Positions 1 through 8,904 of a DNA stretch of 64,000 bases are shown here, piece by piece. A model generated the notes under the pieces. The model searched no databases. It saw only the letters and a list, made by a program, of their open reading frames with translations, and was not told the DNA's origin. Origin of the DNA: Burkholderia pyrrocinia (GTDB taxonomy: Bacteria > Pseudomonadota > Gammaproteobacteria > Burkholderiales > Burkholderiaceae); NCBI RefSeq assembly GCF_003330765.1, contig NZ_CP024903.1, forward strand, positions 1,178,001-1,242,000, given 5' to 3'. The number at the start of each line of letters is the position of its first letter. The stretch's first letter is position 1. Position numbers and translations under genes: made by a program.

Positions 1-3000
1 TCGACGGTCGGGTTCTTGCCGTTCAGTTCGACGATGTGCGTTTCCATCACGCCGCCGCGCTCGACCGCGACCAGCGCGGTCGCATAGCGGAACGGCATGC
101 GCACCTGGAAGCGGGCCGTTTCGCCCGGCTCGTACGAAGTCTTCTCCGGGATCACGTCGATCCGGTCGGTGTTGTCGCCGCCGAACCAGAGTTGATCCTC
201 GCGCGTGACCCAGACCGACGTCGATGCGTTCGACGTGCGGCCGTCGCCGTCCTTCGCGACTGCGATCAGCTGCACGTTGCCGGCCTGTTCGAGCGTCGCG
301 TCGCAGGCCATGCGGCCCTTGTCGTCGGTCTTGCCCGAGCACAGCACGCCGAGGTCGCGCGTGTCGCTCTTGTTGTCGTACGCATAGAAGCCGCCGACCA
401 TTCGCTTGCGCGACGACGTCGTGATGCGAGCGACGCCCTTGATCTCGATCGGCACCGACGCGCGCGGCTTGCCCTGCAGGTCGACCGCCAGCGCCTGCAC
501 GGGCACGCGCTGGCCGACCGACACCCAGTGGCCGGCCTTGATGCCGGCCACCACCGCGGCCGGCCACAGGATCGTGTCGCCGCGGATCGTCTGCACTTCG
601 CCGTTCGGGTCGGCGAACGTCGCTTCGAGCGCGATGCGCTTCGGCGCGTCGACGGCGGGCAGGCCCTTGAGCGTGACGGTGCCTGCGCCGTTGCGGTCGA
701 GCGTCAGCGGCAGCTTGTCGGCGATCAGCTTCGTCGCGTCGGGATCGTTGTTCGAAGACGCTGCGTTGTCGCCGTCCTGCGAATCGTCGTCGGCGTTGCC
801 GTCGCTTGTGTCGGGACGATACGGCGTGAAGCTGAAGTCCTCGAAGCGATCCGCGAACGGTGGCGATGCCCACTTCATCAGCGCCGATACCTGCACGGGC
901 AGGTTCGATGCGCCGCCTCCCGACACGTAGTCGATCTGCACCGCGAGCGGCGCTTCCTTCACCGCGACGAGCGGGCTCTTCTGCGCGTCGCGCGCGCCGA
1001 TCGAGCCTTTCAGCACCGGCAGGCGGAACGCTTCGACGCGGAAGCTGCCGCTGTAATAGGTGGCGGTCGGCGCGTCTTCCGGGCCGCCTTCGAGCTCGAC
1101 GCTGTATTCGCCGAGCTTCGCGGCGGGCGGCAGCGTGAACTGCGTGTCCGCGCTGTGGTCGGCGGCCCACGTGAGCGGCAGCTTGTACGTCTGGCCGGTG
1201 CCGAGATGGCGGATCGTCACGCGCGTCGGGTATTGCGACGGGAACGCGAGGCTCTGCAGCGTCTCGCTACGGATGAAATGCTTCATCGACACGGTTTCGC
1301 CGGCGCGCAGCAGCGTGCGGTCGAACACCGTATGCGCACGCACGGTCGGTGCGCTGTCGGTGTCGGTCGGCACGTTGAAGCGCCACGATTCGATCCCGCG
1401 GTTCCAGCCCGAGCTGACGAACGCCATGTCGGGGCCCGTCTTCGGATCGTTGACGCGTGCCGACACGAAGTAGTCGTCGAAGCGCTCCGTCGAACTGCAT
1501 GCGCGCTTCGGCTCGAACGGCCCGTCGATCTTCAGCAGGCCTTGCGCATCGGTCTTGCCGGCCGCGATCTCGTCGCCGTTGCAGTCCGATACGCGGATCT
1601 GCGCGTTCGGCACGGGCTTGCCCTTGTCGAGCGTCGTGACCCACACGAGGTTGTTCTCGCGCCCCTGTTTCAGGTGCACGCCGAGGTTGGTGACGAGCAC
1701 GGTGGTGCGCACATACATGCTCGACGGCTTCGCGAGCAGCGAGCGGCCGAGCGCGGGCGATGCGAGTTCGAGCACGTAGAAGCCGGGCTTGTCGATCGGC
1801 ACGCCGACGGTCTCGAACGGGCGCAGCGTCTTCGGGTCGGCCTGCGGCAGCGTCAGCGCCTGCGCGCCGGGCTCGCCCTTGAGCAGCGACAGCGAGCGCA
1901 CGTCGATGCGGCGGTTCTTCGGCGCGGGCTGTTTTTCGCCGGCCTCGAGCGGCACGTAGACGGGGTGCTGGCCCTTGCGCGCCAGCAGGCCGGGAATCTG
2001 GCTGTCGATCGAGCCGGCCGTCATCGACCAGTTGTCGAAGCGGTCGACGGTGCGCATCCACTGGCGGATCGCGGTGTCGTTCTCGACCTTCAGGTTCGCG
2101 AACTGCGCGCCGCCCGCATTGAGGCCCGCGATATGCAGGTCGGCCTCGACGTTGCGCAGCGTGACGGGCACGAGCGCGGGCGTATCGGGTTCGGCGAAGC
2201 GCTCGACGATCCCGAAGGTGCCCGACGAGAATTTCGCGAGCGGCGGCATCGGCGCGGTGCGCGTTGTCAGCGGGAACAGGTCGGCGTTGGACAGCGAGCG
2301 GTCGGTCACGTCGCGCAGGCCCGACGGCAGCTCGATCGTCAGGCCGACCTGCGCGGGCAGCGGCGGGTTGAACGCGACGGTCGTCACTTCCTCGCTGTGA
2401 TCGTCGGCCGCGAAGGTCGGCGACAGCGAACCGTCGGGGCCACGCAACTTGATCGCCTCGGCGTTCTTGCGCGAGATCGGCGCGTTGAACGACAGCGTGA
2501 GCGGGCGCAGCGGCGTGCAGGGCGCCTTCGCGTTCTCGCGTTCGCACGAGAAGCTCGCGGCGAACGGCGCACGCACGGTGAAATCGAAGCGCCGTTCCGT
2601 TTCGTTCGGGATGCCGCTCGGGCTCGTGACGCCCTTGCCGTACACGAGCTGCATCTTCGCGCTCGCCGGCAGCGCCTGTGCGCACGACAGCGTCAGCACG
2701 CGCGCGGCGTCCTTCTTCAGCCCGAAGTGGTCGAGCAGCGCGTTGCGCGCATCGTCGTCGGCGGCCGTGACGGGAATGCGGTTGCCGATGCCGGCCGCTT
2801 CGCACCAGATGTTCGCGAGCGCCGAGCGCGGTTCGGCCGGGCCGTTCAGCTTCAGCACGAATACCTGCCGTTCCTCGATTTCGCGCGAGCCGGGGCGGAC
2901 TGTCACGGGGAACGGGCCGCCCGTCTGGAACGTGAAGCGGCGCGGGCCGCTGGCCGCATTGCCGGCGACCGAGCGCAGCGTGTCGTTGAGCGCGACCGAG

Positions 3001-3344
3001 CAGCGCACGCCGGGCGGCAGGTCGTTTTCGAAATCGTAAACCCAGGTCTTGTCGTCGAGCCAGTGACCCTGGCCGCGCGCGGCGGTGGAATCGTTGCAGG
3101 TCATGCGCGCGGGATTCGGCGCGGAGGCCGAGCCGAATGCGACCATCGGTTCGTCGAACTTGACGACGGTCTGCCGGACCTCGGTGACGGTGCCTTGCGG
3201 CGATACGCTCACCGTGCGCGCCGCGCCCGCGTGCAGCGACAGGGCGGCGGCACCGCCGAGCACGGCGACGGCGCCGATGCGCCAGAGCAGTCGTGTGGTG
3301 TGGTTGGTTCGATTCGCTTTGTTGTGTTTGTCGTGCTGCTTCAT
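1..3344 (-). CDS. Bacterial alpha-2-macroglobulin (5' part, runs off the left edge)
   Basis: 1114 codons are visible from ATG at 3344 (MKQHDKHNKANR) to the window edge; no stop is reached, so the C-terminal part lies outside. After a basic start there is one hydrophobic segment (about residues 18-38) ending in an AGAA-like cleavage region, so the protein is exported or anchored in the periplasm. The rest reads as repeated beta-sandwich (MG) domains typical of the YfaS/YfhM family of large protease-trapping proteins, usually 1500-2000 residues. Whether a thioester motif is present cannot be seen. No lipobox is evident, unlike E. coli YfhM. Such genes often sit beside pbpC; that neighbour would be to the left. 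The long plus-strand frame opposite it is a G+C-driven shadow. Confidence 0.85.
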   Translation of the reverse strand, partial: MKQHDKHNKANRTNHTTRLLWRIGAVAVLGGAAALSLHAGAARTVSVSPQGTVTEVRQTVVKFDEPMVAFGSASAPNPARMTCNDSTAARGQGHWLDDKTWVYDFENDLPPGVRCSVALNDTLRSVAGNAASGPRRFTFQTGGPFPVTVRPGSREIEERQVFVLKLNGPAEPRSALANIWCEAAGIGNRIPVTAADDDARNALLDHFGLKKDAARVLTLSCAQALPASAKMQLVYGKGVTSPSGIPNETERRFDFTVRAPFAASFSCERENAKAPCTPLRPLTLSFNAPISRKNAEAIKLRGPDGSLSPTFAADDHSEEVTTVAFNPPLPAQVGLTIELPSGLRDVTDRSLSNADLFPLTTRTAPMPPLAKFSSGTFGIVERFAEPDTPALVPVTLRNVEADLHIAGLNAGGAQFANLKVENDTAIRQWMRTVDRFDNWSMTAGSIDSQIPGLLARKGQHPVYVPLEAGEKQPAPKNRRIDVRSLSLLKGEPGAQALTLPQADPKTLRPFETVGVPIDKPGFYVLELASPALGRSLLAKPSSMYVRTTVLVTNLGVHLKQGRENNLVWVTTLDKGKPVPNAQIRVSDCNGDEIAAGKTDAQGLLKIDGPFEPKRACSSTERFDDYFVSARVNDPKTGPDMAFVSSGWNRGIESWRFNVPTDTDSAPTVRAHTVFDRTLLRAGETVSMKHFIRSETLQSLAFPSQYPTRVTIRHLGTGQTYKLPLTWAADHSADTQFTLPPAAKLGEYSVELEGGPEDAPTATYYSGSFRVEAFRLPVLKGSIGARDAQKSPLVAVKEAPLAVQIDYVSGGGASNLPVQVSALMKWASPPFADRFEDFSFTPYRPDTSDGNADDDSQDGDNAASSNNDPDATKLIADKLPLTLDRNGAGTVTLKGLPAVDAPKRIALEATFADPNGEVQTIRGDTILWPAAVVAGIKAGHWVSVGQRVPVQALAVDLQGKPRASVPIEIKGVARITTSSRKRMVGGFYAYDNKSDTRDLGVLCSGKTDDKGRMACDATLEQAGNVQLIAVAKDGDGRTSNASTSVWVTREDQLWFGGDNTDRIDVIPEKTSYEPGETARFQVRMPFRYATALVAVERGGVMETHIVELNGKNPTV

Positions 3345-3654
3345 CGCTCGATTGCCCTCGGAGGGAAGCTTTCTGTTTGATTGCACGCGATTCTAACCGA
3401 CGGCCATGCGCGCACATCGCGGCGCGTAGTCGTCATGTGTCGCCGGCATGCGACACGGGTGTGCGCGTCGCAGATTTGTCGCGCCGACGACACAAAAATG
3501 CAGCGAAATGTCGATTGTCTCGGATTGCGGAACATTTAATGGACTATAAAAAGATTGTTCGATCCGATTTGTGCGCGTACATTTCAGGTCCGCGCCAATG
3601 TTTGAGAAATATCAAGCGTGGTTTTCCCGAATCCGGTGTTCGAGAGAAGGAAAC
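3345..3654. other. Divergent AT-richer intergenic region
   Basis: A 310-bp gap lies between the divergently read macroglobulin and glucose dehydrogenase genes. The stretch at about 3485-3575 is distinctly A+T richer than its surroundings and includes TATAAA at 3545-3550, so the promoter of the dehydrogenase operon is probably here. No well-spaced -35/-10 pair or dyad could be assigned. Confidence 0.4.
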
Positions 3655-4167
3655 ATGCACAACGACAACACTCCCCACTCGCGTCGCAATGGCGACGCAA
3701 CCGCAGCAGCAACAGGCATCACGCGGCGGCAATGGCTGCAGGGCGCACTGGCGCTGACGGCGGCGGGCCTCACGGGCTCGCTGGCGTTGCGGGCCCTGGC
3801 CGATAATCCCGGCACCGCGCCGCTCGATACGTTCATGACGCTTTCCGAAGCATTGACCGGCAAGAAGGGGCTGAGCCGCGTGCTCGGCGAACGCTTCCTG
3901 CAGGCATTGCAGAAGGGCTCGTTCAAGACGGCCGACAGCCTGCCGCAACTTGCCGGCGCACTCGCGTCCGGCTCGCTGAATCCCGATCAGGAAGCGCTCG
4001 CGCTGAAGATTCTCGAAGCGTGGTATCTCGGCGTTGTCGACAACGTCGTGATTACCTACGAAGAGGCATTAATGTTCGGCGTCGTGTCGGATACGCTCGT
4101 GATCCCATCGTATTGCCCCAACAAACCCGGCTTCTGGGCCGAAAAACCGATCGAGAGGCAAGCCTGA
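3655..4167 (+). CDS. FAD-dependent glucose dehydrogenase, gamma (Tat/chaperone) subunit
   Basis: 170 residues. An N-terminal twin-arginine motif (ITRRQWLQGAL, about residues 22-32) precedes a hydrophobic stretch, as expected for the small subunit that carries the folded catalytic subunit through the Tat pathway as a hitch-hiker. ATG 3655 is preceded by an AGAAGG ribosome site. The stop overlaps the alpha-subunit start (TGATG at 4165-4169). Length and order match the gamma subunit of the well-studied Burkholderia cepacia FAD-GDH and of related gluconate and sorbitol dehydrogenases. The actual sugar substrate is inferred from the close match of the alpha subunit. Confidence 0.92.
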   Translation: MHNDNTPHSRRNGDATAAATGITRRQWLQGALALTAAGLTGSLALRALADNPGTAPLDTFMTLSEALTGKKGLSRVLGERFLQALQKGSFKTADSLPQLAGALASGSLNPDQEALALKILEAWYLGVVDNVVITYEEALMFGVVSDTLVIPSYCPNKPGFWAEKPIERQA

Positions 4168-5786
4168 TGGCCGATACCGGTACGCAAAAAGCCGACGTCG
4201 TCGTCGTCGGATCGGGTGTCGCAGGCGCGATCGTTGCACACCAGCTCGCGATGGCGGGCAAGTCGGTGATCCTGCTGGAAGCCGGACCGCGCATGCCGCG
4301 CTGGGAAATCGTCGAGCGCTTTCGCAACCAGCCCGACAAGACGGATTTCATGGCGCCGTACCCGTCGAGCGCGTGGGCGCCGCATCCCGAATACGGCCCG
4401 CCGAACGACTACCTGATCCTGAAGGGCGAGCACAAGTTCAACTCGCAGTACATCCGCGCGGTGGGCGGCACGACGTGGCACTGGGCCGCGTCGGCGTGGC
4501 GCTTCATCCCGAACGACTTCAAGATGAAGACCGTGTACGGCGTCGGCCGCGACTGGCCGATCCAGTACGACGACATCGAGCACTACTACCAGCGCGCCGA
4601 AGAGGAACTCGGCGTGTGGGGCCCGGGCCCCGAGGAAGACCTGTACTCGCCGCGCAAGGAGGCGTACCCGATGCCGCCGCTGCCGTTGTCGTTCAACGAG
4701 CAGACGATCAAGCACGCGCTCAACGGCTATGACCCGAAGTTCCACGTGGTGACCGAGCCCGTCGCGCGCAACAGCCGCCCGTACGACGGCCGGCCGACCT
4801 GTTGCGGGAACAACAATTGCATGCCGATCTGCCCGATCGGCGCGATGTACAACGGCATCGTGCACGTCGAGAAGGCCGAGCAGGCCGGCGCGAAGCTGAT
4901 CGAGAACGCGGTCGTCTACAAGCTCGAGACCGGGCCGAACAAGCGCATTGTCGCCGCGGTCTACAAGGACAAGACGGGCGCCGACCATCGTGTCGAAGGC
5001 AAGTACTTCGTGCTCGCAGCGAACGGCATCGAGACGCCGAAGATCCTGCTGATGTCGGCGAACCGCGATTTCCCGAACGGCGTCGCGAACAGCTCCGACA
5101 TGGTCGGCCGCAACCTGATGGACCACCCGGGCACCGGCGTGTCGTTCTACGCGAGCGACAAGCTGTGGCCGGGCCGCGGCCCGCAGGAGATGACGTCGCT
5201 GATCGGTTTCCGCGACGGCCCGTTCCGCGCGACCGAAGCCGCGAAGAAGATCCACCTGTCGAACATGTCGCGCATCACCCAGGAGACGCAGAAGATCTTC
5301 AAGGGCGGCAAGCTGGTGAAGCCGGCGGACCTCGACGCGCAGATCCGCGACCGTTCCGCGCGCTACGTGCAGTTCGACTGCTTCCACGAAATCCTGCCGC
5401 AACCCGAGAACCGCATCGTGCCGAGCAAGACGGCCACCGACGCGATCGGCATCCCGCGCCCCGAGATCACGTATGCGATCGACGATTACGTGAAGCGCGG
5501 CGCCGTGCACACGCGCGAGGTCTACGCAACGGCCGCGAAGGTGCTGGGCGGCACCGAAGTCGTCTTCAACGACGAGTTCGCGCCGAACAACCACATCACG
5601 GGCGCGACGATCATGGGCGCGGATGCACGCGACTCGGTCGTCGACAAGGACTGCCGCACGTTCGACCATCCGAACCTGTTCATCTCGAGCAGCTCGACGA
5701 TGCCGACCGTCGGTACGGTAAACGTGACGCTGACGATCGCGGCGCTCGCGCTGCGGATGTCGGACACGCTGAAGAAGGAAGTCTGA
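4167..5786 (+). CDS. FAD-dependent glucose dehydrogenase, catalytic alpha subunit
   Basis: 539 residues, GMC oxidoreductase fold. The FAD Rossmann motif VVVGSGVAGA is at about 11-20. The cysteine cluster CCGNNNCMPIC (about residues 212-222) is the 3Fe-4S ligand region that sets this family apart from other GMC enzymes. Near the C-terminus A472, N475 and H476 fall where the B. cepacia enzyme has its substrate-shaping residues and active-site histidine. Start ATG 4167 overlaps the gamma stop. From memory of the published B. cepacia enzyme, length and sequence agree almost throughout. It oxidises glucose in the periplasm and passes electrons to the cytochrome beta subunit. Confidence 0.96.
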   Translation: MADTGTQKADVVVVGSGVAGAIVAHQLAMAGKSVILLEAGPRMPRWEIVERFRNQPDKTDFMAPYPSSAWAPHPEYGPPNDYLILKGEHKFNSQYIRAVGGTTWHWAASAWRFIPNDFKMKTVYGVGRDWPIQYDDIEHYYQRAEEELGVWGPGPEEDLYSPRKEAYPMPPLPLSFNEQTIKHALNGYDPKFHVVTEPVARNSRPYDGRPTCCGNNNCMPICPIGAMYNGIVHVEKAEQAGAKLIENAVVYKLETGPNKRIVAAVYKDKTGADHRVEGKYFVLAANGIETPKILLMSANRDFPNGVANSSDMVGRNLMDHPGTGVSFYASDKLWPGRGPQEMTSLIGFRDGPFRATEAAKKIHLSNMSRITQETQKIFKGGKLVKPADLDAQIRDRSARYVQFDCFHEILPQPENRIVPSKTATDAIGIPRPEITYAIDDYVKRGAVHTREVYATAAKVLGGTEVVFNDEFAPNNHITGATIMGADARDSVVDKDCRTFDHPNLFISSSSTMPTVGTVNVTLTIAALALRMSDTLKKEV

Positions 5787-5788
5787 CC

Positions 5789-7066
5789 GTGCGGAAATCT
5801 ACTCTCACCTTCCTCCTCGCCGGCTGCCTCGCGCTGCCGGGTCTCGCGCGCGCGGCCGACGCGGCCGATCCGGCGCTGGTCAAGCGCGGCGAATACCTCG
5901 CGGTCGCGGGCGACTGCATGGCGTGCCACACCGCGAAGGGCGGCAAGCCGTTCGCGGGCGGCCTCGGGATGCCGGTGCCGATGCTCGGCAAGATCTACTC
6001 GAGCAACATCACGCCCGATCCCGAGACGGGCATCGGCAACTGGACGTCCGACGACTTCGAACGCGCGGTGCGCCATGGCGTCTCGAAGAACGGCGACAAC
6101 CTGTACCCGGCGATGCCGTACGTGTCGTACGCGAAGATCAACGACGGCGACGTGCAGGCGCTGTACGCGTACTTCATGCACGGCGTCGAACCGGTCAAGC
6201 AGGCGCCGCCGAAGAACGAGATCCCCGCGCTGCTGAGCATGCGCTGGCCGCTGAAGATCTGGAACTGGCTGTTCCTGACGGACGGCGTGTACCAGCCGAA
6301 GCCGGCGCAGAGCGCCGAGTGGAATCGCGGCGCGTATCTCGTGCAGGGCCTCGCGCACTGCAGCACGTGCCACACGCCGCGCGGCATCGCGATGCAGGAG
6401 AAGTCGCTCGACGAAACCGGCGGCAGCTTCCTGTCGGGCTCGGTGCTGGCGGGCTGGGACGGCTACAACATCACGTCCGACCCGAACGCGGGGATCGGCG
6501 GCTGGACGCAGCAGCAACTCGTCCAGTACCTGCGCACCGGCAGCGTGCCGGGCCTCGCACAGGCGGCCGGCCCGATGGCCGAGGCGATCGAGCACAGCTT
6601 CTCGAAGATGACGGAAGCCGACATCGGCGCGATCTCGACGTACATCCGCACGGTGCCGGCCGTCGCCAGCGGCGACGCGAAGCAGTCGCGCTCGTCGTGG
6701 GGCAAGCCGGCCGAGGATGGCCTGAAACTGCGCGGCGTCGCGCTCGCGTCGTCGGGCATCGATCCCGCGCGGCTGTATCTCGGCAACTGCGCGACCTGCC
6801 ACCAGATGCAGGGCAAGGGCACGCCGGACGGCTATTACCCGCCGCTGTTCCACAACTCGACGGTCGGCGCGTCGAATCCGACCAACCTTGTGCAGGTGAT
6901 CCTGGACGGCGTGGAGCGCAAGGCCGGCAGCGAGGACGTCGGGATGCCGGCGTTCCGCCACGAACTGTCGGACGCGCAGATCGCCGCGCTGGCGAACTAC
7001 CTGACCGGGCAGTTCGGCAATCCGGCCGCGAAGGTGACCGAGCAGGACGTCGCGAAGCTGCGCTGA
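5789..7066 (+). CDS. FAD-dependent glucose dehydrogenase, cytochrome c beta subunit
   Basis: 425 residues starting at GTG 5789, two bases after the alpha stop; an AAGGAAG ribosome site lies inside the alpha 3' end. A Sec signal peptide ending LARA-ADAAD is clear. Three c-type haem motifs are visible: CMACH, CSTCH and CATCH. This triheme subunit passes electrons from the FAD/3Fe-4S subunit to ubiquinone or a downstream oxidase and anchors the complex at the membrane. The three genes form one tightly coupled operon. Confidence 0.95.
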   Translation: MRKSTLTFLLAGCLALPGLARAADAADPALVKRGEYLAVAGDCMACHTAKGGKPFAGGLGMPVPMLGKIYSSNITPDPETGIGNWTSDDFERAVRHGVSKNGDNLYPAMPYVSYAKINDGDVQALYAYFMHGVEPVKQAPPKNEIPALLSMRWPLKIWNWLFLTDGVYQPKPAQSAEWNRGAYLVQGLAHCSTCHTPRGIAMQEKSLDETGGSFLSGSVLAGWDGYNITSDPNAGIGGWTQQQLVQYLRTGSVPGLAQAAGPMAEAIEHSFSKMTEADIGAISTYIRTVPAVASGDAKQSRSSWGKPAEDGLKLRGVALASSGIDPARLYLGNCATCHQMQGKGTPDGYYPPLFHNSTVGASNPTNLVQVILDGVERKAGSEDVGMPAFRHELSDAQIAALANYLTGQFGNPAAKVTEQDVAKLR

Positions 7067-7239
7067 TGCGGCGCGCGACGAAGCAGGGCAATAACTGACA
7101 AGAGGAGGAGCACAGCACATCGGGCGGGCCCCGATGCCGGTTGTTGCAGAGCGGGGCGGGCGGCGCAGGCGGCCGCGCGCCCCGGTTCGTAGGCAATCCG
7201 GTGCGCGCCGGCCGCGCATCGTTTTCGTTGATCGACACC

Positions 7240-7659
7240 ATGACACCGAATCAACCGTTTCTCGCGTCCCAGCGCGATGTGCTGCTGCTGCTTTCCCGAA
7301 TCCTGCTCGTGATCCTGTTCGTGATGTTCGGCTGGAAGAAGATCGTCGACTTCCCCGGTACCATCGCGTTCATGGGCTCGGAAGGCGCGCCCGCGCCGAT
7401 CGTGTCCGCCGCGATCTCGGTCGTGATGGAGCTGTTCGTCGGGATTGCGATCCTCGTCGGCTTCCAGACGCGGCCGCTCGCGCTATTGCTTGCGCTGTAT
7501 ACGATCGGCACCGGCATCATCGGCCACCACTACTGGACGATGACGGGCGGCGAGCAGATCAACAACATGATTCATTTCTACAAGAACATCGCGATCTCGG
7601 GCGGCTTGCTCGCGCTCTGCGCGGCCGGCCCCGGGCGTTTTTCGATCGATCGCGGATGA
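7240..7659 (+). CDS. DoxX family membrane protein
   Basis: 139 residues from ATG 7240 (MTPNQPFLASQRD). Four hydrophobic segments and the SRILLVILFVMFGWKKI opening are typical of DoxX/DoxD-like quinone-oxidoreductase-associated membrane proteins. No good ribosome site precedes 7240; in-frame alternatives at TTG 7228 and further upstream (to 7141) cannot be excluded. It lies 173 bp downstream of the dehydrogenase operon and may be co-transcribed. Function is only known at family level (redox or stress-linked membrane protein). Confidence 0.75.
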   Translation: MTPNQPFLASQRDVLLLLSRILLVILFVMFGWKKIVDFPGTIAFMGSEGAPAPIVSAAISVVMELFVGIAILVGFQTRPLALLLALYTIGTGIIGHHYWTMTGGEQINNMIHFYKNIAISGGLLALCAAGPGRFSIDRG

Positions 7660-7709
7660 CCGGGCGCGCGCATGGGGCGCGCGTCGGATGGTCGAGACTC
7701 CGAGGGGGC

Positions 7710-8819
7710 ATGACTTTGCGACTCAAACACTTCGCATGGCTGATCGCGGCCGCGACACCGGCGGCTGCCTTTGCACAGACGAGCGTGACGCTGTACGGCC
7801 GGATCGACGGCGGCATCGAATACCTGAACCACATCGCGACGCCGAACGGCAGCAAGTCGCGCTGGAGCGCGGAAGGCGGCGACTGGGGCACCAGCATGTT
7901 CGGCCTGAAGGGCTTCGAGGATCTCGGCGGCGGGATGTCGACGGTCTTCAACCTGGAAACCGCGTTCCAGGTGATGAACGGCCAGACGGGCGGCGGGCGC
8001 ATGTGGTCGCGGCGCGCGTATGTCGGCCTGAAAAGCGACACGTGGGGCCAACTGCAGGCCGGCCGCAACCTCTTCATCGACAGCGACGGCGTGTGGGAAT
8101 TCGATCCGTTCGTCCAGCAGGCGTTTTCGTCGGCGTCGCTCGTGCGCGGCCGCAACTGGCAGCAGAGCAGCAACAACATCGAATATCACAGCCCGGTGAT
8201 CGGCGGCTTCGACGTGCAGGCGCAATACGCGTTCGGCAACCAGTCGCGCGGCTTCAACTACGGCGCGGCCGACGATTTCGGCCGCTCGGACGGGATCATG
8301 ATCTCGTACCACTCGCCGGTGCTCGACGTGCGCGGCATCTACGACGAACTGCGCGACAACAACGGCAAGTTCAGCAACATCTTCACCGCGTCGCGCGAGT
8401 ACTTCGTCGGCGCGAACGTGAAGGTGTCGAAGTTCAAGATCCAGGGCGCCTATACGCACTACCAGGCGCCGGACAGCCCGGCCGGCGTCGCCGACCGCGC
8501 CGATCACTACTGGCTCGGCGCGACCTACACCGCGACGCCGCAGTGGGCCGTGACGGGCGGCGGGTACTACGTGAAGGTGGGCGACGGCGGCGGCGATGCG
8601 TCGCACGATCCGTCGGGCCACGCGATGATGTACGTGCTCGGCACCACGTACAACCTGTCGAAGCGTACGTTCCTGTACGGCACGGTCGCGTATGTGCGCA
8701 ACGGCGGTAACTCGAACTTCTCGCTGCTCGCGACGCCGCGCGACGCGACGTCGGGTACGAGCCCGCTGACGGGCGAGTCGCAGACGGGCGCGTATGTGGG
8801 GATGATGCATACGTTCTGA
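7710..8819 (+). CDS. General diffusion porin (Gram-negative porin family)
   Basis: 369 residues. Cleavable signal peptide ending AAAFA-QTS, then the start SVTLYGRIDGGIEY typical of Burkholderia trimeric porins, and a C-terminal phenylalanine (MMHTF) required for outer-membrane insertion. Alternating hydrophobic strands fit a 16-stranded barrel. ATG 7710 follows a purine-rich CGAGGGGGC. A strong terminator follows at 8842-8871. Substrate selectivity cannot be read from sequence. Confidence 0.93.
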   Translation: MTLRLKHFAWLIAAATPAAAFAQTSVTLYGRIDGGIEYLNHIATPNGSKSRWSAEGGDWGTSMFGLKGFEDLGGGMSTVFNLETAFQVMNGQTGGGRMWSRRAYVGLKSDTWGQLQAGRNLFIDSDGVWEFDPFVQQAFSSASLVRGRNWQQSSNNIEYHSPVIGGFDVQAQYAFGNQSRGFNYGAADDFGRSDGIMISYHSPVLDVRGIYDELRDNNGKFSNIFTASREYFVGANVKVSKFKIQGAYTHYQAPDSPAGVADRADHYWLGATYTATPQWAVTGGGYYVKVGDGGGDASHDPSGHAMMYVLGTTYNLSKRTFLYGTVAYVRNGGNSNFSLLATPRDATSGTSPLTGESQTGAYVGMMHTF

Positions 8820-8841
8820 GGGGGGCGACGCCGGATGCGCG

Positions 8842-8871
8842 AAAGGCACGGGTGATTGAACCCGTGCCTTT
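8842..8871. terminator. Bidirectional intrinsic terminator after the porin
   Basis: A perfect 12-bp stem (AAAGGCACGGGT paired with ACCCGTGCCTTT) with a 6-nt loop GATTGA. A T run follows on the plus strand and an A/T run on the other, so it can end both the porin and the convergent MHS transporter gene. Confidence 0.88.
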
Positions 8872-8904
8872 TCGTTTGCGGCGCGCGGCCGTGTCGAATC
8901 CGGC

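Noticed and set aside
36..3380. Plus-strand open frame of 1114 codons opposite the macroglobulin gene
   Set aside because: Arg/His/Asp-rich low-complexity translation typical of the antisense of a G+C-rich gene; the minus-strand frame reads as a proper alpha-2-macroglobulin with a signal segment.
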